DNA of 64,000 nt, taken from assembly GCF_036541425.1 (NCBI RefSeq), contig NZ_JAZHFT010000029.1, forward strand, positions 1 through 64,000. Reading direction: 5' to 3'. Numbering within the stretch: position 1 is the first letter of the stretch; the number at the start of each line of letters is the position of its first letter. The DNA is from Consotaella aegiceratis. GTDB taxonomy: Bacteria; Pseudomonadota; Alphaproteobacteria; Rhizobiales; Rhizobiaceae. This document shows, one piece after another, positions 1-7,335 of the stretch. Made by a program: the position numbers and the translations under genes. The notes under the pieces were generated by a model. That model was not told the origin of the DNA and searched no databases. It was given only the letters and a program-made list of their open reading frames with translations.

Positions 1-116
1 TGATCGCCCAATTCACGGCGCAACTCTCCATAAAGCCTTTTCATTCGGTATTTACTTGCAAATACGAGGTGATATTTGCAGTCCCACGTCGAGTGGGATA
101 GATGGTTATCGTCCAC
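1..116 (-). CDS. tnpA: IS200-like Y1 transposase TnpA, N-terminal fragment (cut by window edge)
   Basis: The reverse strand from a GTG at 116 reads VDDNHLSHSTWDCKYHLVFA, then SKYRMKRLYGELRREL, up to base 1. The HSxWxCKYHLVFxxKYR block is the signature N-terminus of IS200-type single-strand transposases, which cut and rejoin DNA with one catalytic tyrosine. Only about 38 residues are visible. The HUH motif and the catalytic Tyr lie outside the window, so activity cannot be judged. GTG at 116 is the first in-frame start. The leader carries a hairpin that in IS200 limits translation. Confidence 0.8.
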   Translation of the reverse strand, partial: MDDNHLSHSTWDCKYHLVFASKYRMKRLYGELRRELGD

Positions 117-190
117 TATGACCTCCGTTCTTGCCCACTTCGTGGCTCAAGCACGGAGGTTTCTTTTATACGGTGTCGAACCCATCTGCT

Positions 191-217
191 CCTCCACCAG
201 AGGTGGAGGTTTTTTTT
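191..217 (+). terminator. Hairpin with T-run at the IS200 left end
   Basis: A perfect 8-bp stem (cctccacc / ggtggagg) with a 3-nt loop is followed on the plus strand by eight Ts. In IS200-family elements such a structure blocks transcription entering the transposase gene. It can also be the subterminal DNA palindrome recognised by TnpA. Confidence 0.6.
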
Positions 218-222
218 CGATG

Positions 223-257
223 AAAAAAAGCCCCGCCAGCCTTTCGGCCAGCGGGGC
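223..257 (-). terminator. Intrinsic terminator of the late operon
   Basis: Read on the minus strand, this is a 12-bp GC-rich stem with two G-U wobbles, arms at 246-257 and 230-241, a GAAA loop, then seven Ts (A-run at 223-229). It lies 20 bp past the last late gene (stop at 278) and is a textbook rho-independent terminator for the whole leftward late operon. Confidence 0.85.
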
Positions 258-277
258 GCGCCTGTCTGGGATTAACA

Positions 278-628
278 TCACTCATCCCTGGGGCGGTCGG
301 ACCCAAATCGTCGTCGATAATCCCTCAATTCGTCACGTTCATCGTCGCGGCGGTCTTTGGCCTCTTGCTCCAGGATCGATCGAACCACGCCAACGTCGGT
401 CCTCACCTCTTTGACGTCTTCTCTGACCTCGACGATGGCCCCCATGATCATGTCTTCAGAATATCGGCGCGCGGCCGGTTGGAAAGATGCGACCGCATTG
501 GCCTGCTTTTCGGCTTCAGCCTTCCGCCCTCCCCGTTCATGTCCGATCTTCAGGAAGACCGCGACGGCCGCTCCGCATGCCGTGCCGATGCCGATCCAGA
601 TCGCATTCCAGTCGATGTCCCCCATCAC
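278..628 (-). CDS. Small membrane protein with coiled-coil tail, lysis region
   Basis: The protein has 116 residues. One transmembrane helix at about residues 8-26 (WIGIGTACGAAVAVFLKI) is followed by a long, highly charged helical region rich in E, R and D that is likely coiled coil. It is the last gene of the late operon and overlaps the previous stop by 4 nt. An N-terminal anchor with a helical tail downstream of an endolysin gene resembles an inner-membrane spanin or accessory holin. No conserved family is recognised, so the lysis role is inferred from position and topology only. Confidence 0.65.
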   Translation of the reverse strand: MMGDIDWNAIWIGIGTACGAAVAVFLKIGHERGGRKAEAEKQANAVASFQPAARRYSEDMIMGAIVEVREDVKEVRTDVGVVRSILEQEAKDRRDDERDELRDYRRRFGSDRPRDE

Positions 629-1101
629 ATGACATTCTCCCGACGGGGACCGCCGTTGTCGTTGTAGCCGGCTTCGATGGATGCCCTGTAGGCAGAGACG
701 ATCTCGGCCAGCGCGCAGAGCGCATAGATGAGATCGCCCGGAACCCCGCTATGGGCCAGATGGTATCCGATCGACAGCAGCGTCCAGAGCGGAATGGTGC
801 CGAGCGCTGCGGCAATGCGCAGATGTGGCGACTTGCGCCATGCGCCGTTGATGATCAGCAAGGCGAGACGAGCGAAGCCGACGATCAGGCAGGCCACCGC
901 CCACGCCATCTCAGGCGCCCAGGTTTTGATGACCGCGAAGGACGAGAGCGCGAAGGTATCGCCCTCTCCTGCAAGCGTGATTCCCCAGGCGAGCGTAAAC
1001 CCGGTCAGGAGCCAGTCGGTCAGTCGATCGCAGATGCTATGCCAGATCCGGCTGACCAGGCGAAGGAACCAGAGATGGACGTCGTGCCGTGCCCAAGACA
1101 T
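625..1101 (-). CDS. Multi-pass membrane protein of the lysis cassette
   Basis: The protein has 158 residues and about four hydrophobic segments, around residues 28-44, 62-85, 96-112 and 120-138. Start ATG at 1101 forms an ATGA overlap with the upstream stop, and its own stop overlaps the next start. It lies between two other membrane proteins downstream of the endolysin. A holin or antiholin role is possible, but the sequence shows no family signature that would settle it. Confidence 0.65.
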   Translation of the reverse strand: MSWARHDVHLWFLRLVSRIWHSICDRLTDWLLTGFTLAWGITLAGEGDTFALSSFAVIKTWAPEMAWAVACLIVGFARLALLIINGAWRKSPHLRIAAALGTIPLWTLLSIGYHLAHSGVPGDLIYALCALAEIVSAYRASIEAGYNDNGGPRRENVM

Positions 1102-1544
1102 CACCGCGCGGCCCGCACCAATGCCGCGAGGCCCGCATCCAGCGCCGCGCCACCGGCCGCGCCTGCAACGGTCTGTGTGATCGTCGGCGTCGTCTGCACA
1201 ATGGCTTCCGCCTTCGGCCTCACCTTTTCCGCGATCGCATCGGCCGACAGGTCGAAGTGCTTCACCGCGTCGGGCGAGGCCCGTTTCACATAATCGACGG
1301 CCGTCTCCAGCGCGGCGCCGGAAACGGTGGTTGCAATAGCCGGACCGCCCATCTTCGACACCGCCACGAGGGCAGCGTTCTGGATCGCGGTCTGGAGCGC
1401 GTCGCGGTGCTTCTGGTCGACGTCGAGGCCGAGCTTGCCGAGCCACTTCCACAATGCGGCGACCGCCACCGGCACGACGACCGTGATCGCGATCGTCAAC
1501 AGCAACTCGATGATCGGCTGCAGGATGGTCATGAGGGTGTCCAT
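1101..1544 (-). CDS. Holin-like membrane protein
   Basis: The protein has 147 residues: a hydrophobic N-terminal helix at about 8-34 (PIIELLLTIAITVVVPVAVA), then an amphipathic helical region ending in AARRAAR-like basic sequence with many Ala. This plan, one long N-terminal membrane helix plus a predicted helical cytoplasmic region next to an endolysin, fits the LLH-type phage holins. It starts 3 bp after the endolysin stop and overlaps the next gene (ATGA). Confidence 0.6.
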   Translation of the reverse strand: MDTLMTILQPIIELLLTIAITVVVPVAVAALWKWLGKLGLDVDQKHRDALQTAIQNAALVAVSKMGGPAIATTVSGAALETAVDYVKRASPDAVKHFDLSADAIAEKVRPKAEAIVQTTPTITQTVAGAAGGAALDAGLAALVRAAR

Positions 1545-1547
1545 GGA

Positions 1548-2426
1548 TCAGGCCTCCGTGAGCTGGCGCGCTGCCGTGATGCAGTGATCCGCGAGCTTGA
1601 GATATTCAGGCAGTGTGAGCGCCGGGATGAAGTCGGCCGGGTCGGCAGAAACCGCCGGCGCGCTCTGCGGCACGACCACGGGCACGGCGACCGGTTCGGT
1701 GACCACCACCGGCGCAACGGCCTCCTCGTCGTCCAGTCCAACGAGTGCCGCATGGAAGGCCTTGCGCGTGGCGGGGCCGACGATGTCGTCGGCGATCAGA
1801 CCACTCTCGGCCTGAAACGTCTTCACCGCCCCGGCCTCGAGCTTCCGACCGAGGAGGACGAGCGCCGTCCTGGCGTAGAGCGCGATCCGATCGTCGAGGC
1901 CGTTCGTGCCGCCGTTGATCTTCCGGGTGATCATCTCAAGACCGTCGACCATGTCGGCATAGCGGTTGAGATTGCGCGTCGACCAGTACCAGATCGGCCC
2001 CAGCCCCTCCCACGGATCGGTGTTCATCAGGTCGGGGTTGGCGACGAAGTCCGGCGCCGGCAGCCCCTGGTCCCGGCACCAGTCGCGGAAAGCGGTCGTG
2101 TTCGCCTTGCCAGTGATCTGGATTCCGGTGCGACCCATGTAGAGCTTGCCGTCGCCGTCGGCCGCCGCGGTGTTGCCGAGATCGGTTCGGGTGTCGTAGC
2201 GCTTCTGCGCGGGCGTCGGTCCCCACACCTCCTTGTCGTAGACGAAGCGGCCGCTCTCATGGCCGGTCTGCGAGATGTAGTGGCAGAGCCGCTGCGGCTG
2301 ATCGAGGCCGAGCGCATATCCCCTCGCCTCCAGTCCAGCGATAATGCTCGCGATATTCGCCTTGCGGGCAGCCGTCATCGTGCCGCCGGCGATCTTCGCC
2401 AGCGTGTCCGCTGTGATCTGCATCAC
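1548..2426 (-). CDS. GH19 (chitinase-type) endolysin with peptidoglycan-binding domain
   Basis: The protein has 292 residues. Residues about 1-180 form a GH19 lysozyme domain: a GHESGRF block with the likely catalytic Glu at 57, then YMGRTGIQITGKANT (about 96-110), which is the family substrate-cleft motif. A short PG_binding_1-like helix bundle follows at about 190-230 (FQAESGLIADDIVGPATRKA), then a Pro/Val linker. GH19 endolysins cut the glycan backbone of peptidoglycan at the end of the lytic cycle. There is no signal peptide, so it would depend on the downstream holin-like gene. A terminator lies between it and the fibre gene upstream. Confidence 0.9.
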   Translation of the reverse strand: MMQITADTLAKIAGGTMTAARKANIASIIAGLEARGYALGLDQPQRLCHYISQTGHESGRFVYDKEVWGPTPAQKRYDTRTDLGNTAAADGDGKLYMGRTGIQITGKANTTAFRDWCRDQGLPAPDFVANPDLMNTDPWEGLGPIWYWSTRNLNRYADMVDGLEMITRKINGGTNGLDDRIALYARTALVLLGRKLEAGAVKTFQAESGLIADDIVGPATRKAFHAALVGLDDEEAVAPVVVTEPVAVPVVVPQSAPAVSADPADFIPALTLPEYLKLADHCITAARQLTEA

Positions 2427-2460
2427 AATGCTCCTGGGATTGCGGCCTGACGGCCCAAGA

Positions 2461-2482
2461 AAAAAGGGCGCCTAAGCGCCCA
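2461..2482 (-). terminator. Intrinsic terminator between fibre gene and endolysin
   Basis: On the minus strand, gggcgc-ttag-gcgccc (2482-2467) is followed by six Ts. It would attenuate late transcription before the lysis genes or isolate them as their own unit. A second GC-rich repeat (ggcgccc) lies just to its right. Confidence 0.65.
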
Positions 2483-2553
2483 TCAAAAGGCGCCCTTCAG
2501 GACGCCCGCGAAGCATATAAATTGCCGCTCTTGTGGGGAGCTAGGCGGCGTTC

Positions 2554-4176
2554 CTAGTTGCTGGATTTGGCGATCTGCAACCACGCGCTCTGCGAGGCGC
2601 TATAGATCCACATCGAGACATCGCCACTGTTCGCCTGATACTCGACCCCGCCCTCAGGCCTTAGGTTGCCGGTCGTGCGCACCAGTTGCGCTCCCTCGTG
2701 CACCAGCGTGATGACGCGACGATCCCACCAGCCGTTGATCGTCTGGAGTGCGTTGGTGCCGGTAATGATGAAACGATCCTGGAGCGCGGGCACTTTGAAC
2801 GTCGCGAAGGATGCGATGGTCGCACTCTTGTCGGTCATCGCAGCGTCGGCACCGTACAGCGTGCGGCCATCCGGATTGTTGATGTCGCCCGCCAGGTTCC
2901 CATAACAGCACAAGCCCGCAACATTCAGCCGCGAACCCTTGAGCCAGTTGATACCGTAGGCCGTGCAAGCCTTGATGATCCCCGAGATCTTGATGTCGCT
3001 CAGATTGGCGATGTTGAGCCGAACGCCGGAACCGGCTGCGCCGCTCAGGATGCCCCGAATCTCAATGGCGCGGCACGTGCCGGTCATGTAGCCGTCGCTG
3101 GGCTCGGTGAATTCAACGATGTTGTCCGTGGTTGACGGGACGACTTCCTCGTCAATGACCCGCCGACCTGGGCCGCCGTCCTTGAAGCCGTCGAGAATAA
3201 TATTGGTGAGGACGGCCTCAGGCGCCGACGGGATGAAGCGAAAGTCCGCGACTTTCGCCAATCCGACATAGCTCGACACGTCGGACCAAAACCCATCCAT
3301 ATCTCGGATGAGAATACCAACCTCCATGTTCTTTCGTGTGGCATCATTGGCCGTCACTTCAGACCCAGGATGGCGCATGTTGGCGGCGGGACGCCGGGTT
3401 CCGTCGTTGAAGACATAGCCGTCATGGCAGATGAACCAGGAGCCTTTAACCGCCTTATTCTTCGGCCACAGAGTATTGCCGTACACCTCGCAATTGCCGG
3501 TATCCCAACGGGTGCATCCATATGTCGTGTAGTGGCGAAAAAAGTCGTCGGTGCGGATCTTGAACTTCGCGTTGATGACACGCGTCGCGATCATGAACTG
3601 GGAGCCGGAATAATCATCCTCATTGTTGGGCATGACCGAAGCGTAAGCGCGACGAATCTTCCATTCCGGTGCGATGAGTGCTGACTGCTCAGGATCAGAC
3701 GGCGCAAGGTCGAAGAAGACGCCGGTCGAGGACGTCCATTCCAGGAAGGCATCACACTCCCACGTCGACATCTGATGTCGCACGGCGATCGCTGCGCCGC
3801 GTGCCGTCAAGGTACCGCTCCCGTCGAACTCCAGGGGCACGGATGTCCGCGGCGTCCAAAGCTTGAAGCCGACCAGCGCCTGCATATCGAAAGCGGCCTG
3901 CAGAAACGGAGAATTTTTGCCCCCGGCTGTCGAGTTGTTGGCGACCGCAACGCCGAACCACTCCGTATTCAGGACGCCGTCGTGCTCACGTGCCCACATC
4001 TTCGTGGCATCATCAGAAGACTGGACACTGAGCGCTTGCTGGGTATCGGCAGCAGCAAGTGTTGCGTTGTAGGTGACGAGATCCCACTCACTGCCATCAA
4101 ACCAAGCATGGGTGTAGATCGAAGTGTCGAGTGTCGCCATTTCGGCGCGGTCATCAGGGAAAGCGTACTCTGGCAT
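2554..4176 (-). CDS. Tail spike / tail fibre protein, beta-helix type
   Basis: The protein has 540 residues. ATG at 4176 is chosen because GGAG sits 8 nt upstream; the longer in-frame reading adds 62 residues without a site. The first 90 residues (DDRAEMATLD..., WDLVTYNATLAAADTQQ) look like a virion-attachment module. The body is rich in short beta-strand turns and I/V/N/G spacing such as GVRLNIANLSDIKISGI (about 445-465), typical of right-handed beta-helix tailspikes. It probably binds or cuts surface polysaccharide. No catalytic motif is certain. It is separated from the upstream late genes by a 590-bp gap. Confidence 0.7.
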   Translation of the reverse strand: MPEYAFPDDRAEMATLDTSIYTHAWFDGSEWDLVTYNATLAAADTQQALSVQSSDDATKMWAREHDGVLNTEWFGVAVANNSTAGGKNSPFLQAAFDMQALVGFKLWTPRTSVPLEFDGSGTLTARGAAIAVRHQMSTWECDAFLEWTSSTGVFFDLAPSDPEQSALIAPEWKIRRAYASVMPNNEDDYSGSQFMIATRVINAKFKIRTDDFFRHYTTYGCTRWDTGNCEVYGNTLWPKNKAVKGSWFICHDGYVFNDGTRRPAANMRHPGSEVTANDATRKNMEVGILIRDMDGFWSDVSSYVGLAKVADFRFIPSAPEAVLTNIILDGFKDGGPGRRVIDEEVVPSTTDNIVEFTEPSDGYMTGTCRAIEIRGILSGAAGSGVRLNIANLSDIKISGIIKACTAYGINWLKGSRLNVAGLCCYGNLAGDINNPDGRTLYGADAAMTDKSATIASFATFKVPALQDRFIITGTNALQTINGWWDRRVITLVHEGAQLVRTTGNLRPEGGVEYQANSGDVSMWIYSASQSAWLQIAKSSN

Positions 4177-4767
4177 CTGTGTTTCTCCAAATTGAAATGG
4201 CTCGTTTATAAGTCTTGCGAAAAGTCGGCATTTTTTGCGCTTCGCATCGGAAGCTTTTGCAGCGGCCGTGCAAAGCCGCCCCAAATGACGGCTGCCACGT
4301 TTCAATCTCAACCGGCGCGAGGGCTTCCGTTGGACTGCGCCATGGCATAGGAATTCCGCCACTCATCGGCGGCTTATGGCCCTTCAGCCGCCGATGACAG
4401 GTGGCAAGGAGGATGCCAATTCGCCTACCGCCAAGGTGGCCACGGAGCGCTCGGCCCTTCAAGCACAGCTCCGTGGTCGCTCTGATTGAGCGATCTGGTC
4501 GCATGAGTGGCGGAGCGTCTCCCCAAAAGCCACCTCAGAGGGCAGGTTCGGATGCTGGAAACCGCGCCGTGACTGCTGAATCGGACCTATTCCATCCAAC
4601 GGTGGCGAACCAGATCGAGACTGGGGTGGCATCTGGGTTCCATCGACAAGCCGGCCCGCGGAAGTATCCAAATTCGATTATGATGTCTTCATCGAAAGGG
4701 ACGCGGCTCGCGGACAAGAAAGAAGCTGTCTCGGAGTGCGGCGCGGTTCTGGGTTGGGGTCAGCCGA
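4177..4767 (-). other. 590-bp gap without a supported gene
   Basis: This stretch lies between the tail fibre assembly-like gene and the tail spike gene. Open frames exist on both strands (for example plus 4401-4817, minus 4154-4504), but their amino-acid composition is that of frame shadows and none has a good ribosome site. The one clear structure is a long perfect inverted repeat at 4363-4397. The gap may be the scar of a lost fibre or accessory gene. Confidence 0.5.
4363..4397. repeat. 12-bp perfect inverted repeat (stem-loop)
   Basis: Arms tcatcggcggct (4363-4374) and agccgccgatga (4386-4397) are exact inverse complements separated by 11 nt. There is no T-run on either side, so it is not a standard terminator. 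It lies upstream of the tail spike gene. Confidence 0.6.
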
Positions 4768-5226
4768 TCAGGCGGCGTCCGGCCACTCGAAGGGGCAAGC
4801 TACCTGAACTTCGGTGATGAAGTCGCTCACATTCGGCTGCGAACGCTCGCCGGCCTGCACCGCTGCAAGCTGCGCCGTGGCATACTGCCAGACGGCCGAG
4901 CGCCATTCGAACAGCGCCCGTGCCTCGGTCGCGTACTGCTCATTTGGGTCGTCGCGATAGCTGACGGCCGTCTGGATCGAATCGTACTGACGCTCCCGCG
5001 CCTTGGCGTCGAGCATGGCTTGGACCGCCTCGGCATAGCCGGCCGCGACCGCGTCGGCGGAAGGCTCGCAATCGACGACCTGGCCGTCCCGCCAACAACA
5101 CTGGCCGGCGAGCAACGCCCTCCAGTCGGCCTCGGAGATTTCGACGGCTTCGGCGGGGATGGTTTCGTGGATCGACGGGTCGTAGAAGGCCGACGGCAGG
5201 CCGTCGGCATCGAAGACTGCTTTCAT
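4768..5226 (-). CDS. Tail fibre assembly / chaperone-like protein
   Basis: The protein has 152 residues. The N-terminus (MKAVFDADGLPSAFYDPSIH, then EISEADWRALLAGQ) has the pattern of phage tail fibre assembly proteins, which open with a short fibre-tip-like segment followed by a helix and a W-G turn. The C-terminal half is helical and ends in TEVQVACPFEWP. It follows the fibre gene by 4 bp, as fibre chaperones usually do. The assignment rests on pattern and position. Confidence 0.6.
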   Translation of the reverse strand: MKAVFDADGLPSAFYDPSIHETIPAEAVEISEADWRALLAGQCCWRDGQVVDCEPSADAVAAGYAEAVQAMLDAKARERQYDSIQTAVSYRDDPNEQYATEARALFEWRSAVWQYATAQLAAVQAGERSQPNVSDFITEVQVACPFEWPDAA

Positions 5227-5230
5227 GGCG

Positions 5231-6046
5231 TCAGTTCCCGATTGCGATAAAGTTGACTCTTGTGATCACGGCGCCCGGGTTTGGCCGGACGCCGTAGGAC
5301 CCCTGCGATGTCGAATAGGCCGGCGCCGACACATGGAATGCCTGCCCGGCCACCGGCGATCCGCCATTGGCCACCAGCAGGACTATGCATTTGGTCGGAA
5401 AGGTCGTCGGATAGGCAAAAACCCCGTTGCCGCTGCTGTCCAGTGTCGCCGTCGTCGTGCCCCACTGCAAGATCAGGCCCGATGGGAGCTTTTGATAGCC
5501 GCTGTAGGCGGCGCCGAGTGCCGTCGTCGCCTGCTGGTCGATCCAGACCTTGCCGAGGTCCGTCGCGTCGACCTGCGCCTTGAGACCATTGCCCGACGTC
5601 CATCCCAGATAGATTTTGTTCGCCAGTTGATCCGCGCCGCCGCCCTGCTGGACTGGTGTATAGCCGAGGGGAGCAGCGGCGCCGAGCGTGGCGCGCGCCG
5701 TCGCTGCGTTGGTATCGTCCAAAAGCGTCTTGGCGTAGGGCGAGACGAGCGAGTTGAGCGTGTTCGCGAGATCGGCCAGCAGGGCGTTGGTGGTGATCGC
5801 GCTTGCCGCCTCGGCCCGGCCGAGGTCGATGGCATAAGCACCGGTGCCCGTGGTCCCTGGCCAGGCATAGGCCAGCGTCAAGCTGGTATTGCTTTCGACC
5901 GATACGATCGGCACGGCAATGCCGGATCGGGTGAACAGCCCGCCGTTGACAAGGCTCAGAGCCCAGCTGGTCCCGGTGCCGGTGACAATAGCCGACCCCG
6001 CCGTCACCGTCGCGGTGCCGGTCGTGTAAGGTGCCTGGATGGCCAT
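5231..6046 (-). CDS. Tail fibre protein with gp53-like C-terminal domain
   Basis: The protein has 271 residues. The N-terminal part (TGTATVTAGSAIVTGTGTSW) is a small beta repeat typical of virion-bound fibre starts. The middle carries ATARATLGAAAPLGYTPVQ, the short linker motif common in phage fibres. The C-terminal ~90 residues (GLILQWGTTTATLDSSG, FPTKCIVLLVA, ending VNFIAIGN) match the gp53-like C-terminal fold that forms trimeric fibre tips. It probably contacts the host surface. Confidence 0.8.
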   Translation of the reverse strand: MAIQAPYTTGTATVTAGSAIVTGTGTSWALSLVNGGLFTRSGIAVPIVSVESNTSLTLAYAWPGTTGTGAYAIDLGRAEAASAITTNALLADLANTLNSLVSPYAKTLLDDTNAATARATLGAAAPLGYTPVQQGGGADQLANKIYLGWTSGNGLKAQVDATDLGKVWIDQQATTALGAAYSGYQKLPSGLILQWGTTTATLDSSGNGVFAYPTTFPTKCIVLLVANGGSPVAGQAFHVSAPAYSTSQGSYGVRPNPGAVITRVNFIAIGN

Positions 6047-6061
6047 GGCGTTCCTGCCTAT

Positions 6062-6466
6062 CTAGTCTGCGCGATTGTGGAAGATGATATATTTGACGTA
6101 GAGATCGTAATTCTCGATCGGGTTGTAGATCTTGAACTTGGACTTGTCGGCGGTCGGCCAGATCGATGGGCCGCCGGCATCCTGAGTGATCTCGGGATAG
6201 TAGAGTGTGGTTGCCCCGTCGTTGGCTATCTCGGCATCGGACGGAAGGGCATCGCGGAACCACGCCAAGGCAAAATAGAGACCCGGTGTCGACAGAGTGA
6301 TGCTGACCGTATCGTCGGCATCGACCAGGACTTCGCCCGAAAGCCAGGGCTTCAGCGTGGTGATGCCTTCCGAGATGATCAAATTGTCTGCTGCGGCCGT
6401 CGCGGCGTCATAGCCCGGCAAACTGATCCGGAAGACGCCTGGCCCTATGTAGACCCGCCGTGCCAT
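6062..6466 (-). CDS. Structural protein of the tail tip / fibre region, unknown
   Basis: The protein has 134 residues, is beta-rich and non-membrane, and opens MARRVYIGPGVFRISLPGYD. The repeated phrase 'PGYDAATA' is shared with the adjacent gene (KPGYDVETAS), which suggests that the two genes are related or that both copy an element of a common fold. It lies in a tight minus-strand run between the gpJ-like gene and the fibre. Virion role inferred from position. Confidence 0.65.
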   Translation of the reverse strand: MARRVYIGPGVFRISLPGYDAATAAADNLIISEGITTLKPWLSGEVLVDADDTVSITLSTPGLYFALAWFRDALPSDAEIANDGATTLYYPEITQDAGGPSIWPTADKSKFKIYNPIENYDLYVKYIIFHNRAD

Positions 6467-6469
6467 GGC

Positions 6470-6916
6470 CTACCCCAGCACGAAATAATATCCGTCACCG
6501 CTCTCGGGCAACGGAGGATTGAACGGATCGCGTACATCCCCGCTGTCATAGGAGATCGACGAGCCGTCATAGGCGAATGAGATCGGAGGCAGGTAGTCCC
6601 TTTTTGACTGCCCCTTCACTTTCATCGACACGAAGACATGCATGTTGGGCAGCGATATCGAACCGGGCATTGGTGCGGACCACCGATATCGAAAGTAGGC
6701 TTCGTAGTAGGTGCCACCAGCCCCGTCATCGTACTGCTCTTCATGGGCATAATCGACGACGACACTGAACGTCCCGGCCGCGATCACTCGGGTGATCTTG
6801 TCCTGCGCCGTCAACAGCAGGCTGCCGGAGCTGGCCGTTTCGACATCGTATCCGGGTTTGGCGATCGCAGCACCGAATACCCCGTCGACCTGCCCCAAGG
6901 CGATGCGCCGCGTCAT
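6470..6916 (-). CDS. Structural protein of the tail tip region, unknown
   Basis: The protein has 148 residues from ATG at 6916, which overlaps the previous stop (ATGA). It is beta-rich and contains KPGYDVETASSGSLLLTAQD, similar in plan to the start of the next gene product. Aromatic-rich segments (YYEAYFRYRW) suggest a beta-sandwich virion protein. No named family is recognised. Confidence 0.65.
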   Translation of the reverse strand: MTRRIALGQVDGVFGAAIAKPGYDVETASSGSLLLTAQDKITRVIAAGTFSVVVDYAHEEQYDDGAGGTYYEAYFRYRWSAPMPGSISLPNMHVFVSMKVKGQSKRDYLPPISFAYDGSSISYDSGDVRDPFNPPLPESGDGYYFVLG

Positions 6917-7335
6917 GACGAGTAGACCCAATAGAACACGTGACGGCGATACCGCTTGCTTGACCCGGCCGACGTCCTCCGGCGGCCGATAACGAACTGG
7001 TTGGCGTTGACGGACTTGACGAAGCGCCCGTTGTTCGCCGTCACGAAGTCGGTCTGCGATACGTAGTCCGAAGGGATCACGAGAAGCAGCCGGACCTTCG
7101 GAATCTGATCGAAAGTCATGGGCAAAGCGACGGTCTGATCGGCGGAGCTGCTGGTCGTGTTGTCATCATCGTCCGGCGACGATGGATCGAGCAAAAAGCC
7201 GGAGGCTACCACCCGGCCGCTGAACAGCCAGTCGCTGTCGAACACCTTGTGCGCGTCGGCCAGCGATGGACCTGCGGCATAGCCGGCCTCGGAAACGATG
7301 AGCCGGCCCGCGCTGATGTAGGATCGAAGCGCCAT
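6913..7335 (-). CDS. Structural protein downstream of the gpJ-like gene, unknown
   Basis: The protein has 140 residues. ATG at 7335 overlaps the stop of the gpJ-like gene (ATGA). The sequence (MALRSYISAGRLIVSEAGYA) again has the short 'P/AGY' start seen in the next two gene products, so 6062-7335 may be a small family of related tail-tip decoration proteins. No catalytic or membrane features are seen. Confidence 0.65.
   Translation of the reverse strand: MALRSYISAGRLIVSEAGYAAGPSLADAHKVFDSDWLFSGRVVASGFLLDPSSPDDDDNTTSSSADQTVALPMTFDQIPKVRLLLVIPSDYVSQTDFVTANNGRFVKSVNANQFVIGRRRTSAGSSKRYRRHVFYWVYSS

Larger units (their letters stand above)
1..217 (-). mobile_element. IS200/IS605-type insertion sequence, left end (partial)
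   Basis: This is the left terminus of an IS200/IS605-family element that runs off the left edge of the window. It holds the start of a Y1 transposase read leftwards, an imperfect hairpin at about 121-163 (arms acctccgt / acggaggt) just upstream of the transposase start, and a perfect 8-bp palindrome at 191-209 (cctccacc / ggtggagg) followed by a T-run. A subterminal palindrome, an inward-facing terminator and a hairpin over the transposase leader are standard in this family. The outer boundary is placed at about 217 by the palindrome and T-run and is not exact. Confidence 0.75.

Noticed and set aside
487..1293. Long plus-strand open frame (268 codons) opposite the lysis genes
   Set aside because: Arg/Pro/Ser-rich composition of a GC-driven shadow, no ribosome site, and it lies opposite three coupled genes with clear membrane topology.
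5223..6580. Long open frames on both strands over the fibre and assembly genes (5223-6263 minus, 5225-6580 plus)
   Set aside because: Both overlap the well-supported fibre gene in other frames and show Arg/Gly-rich shadow composition.
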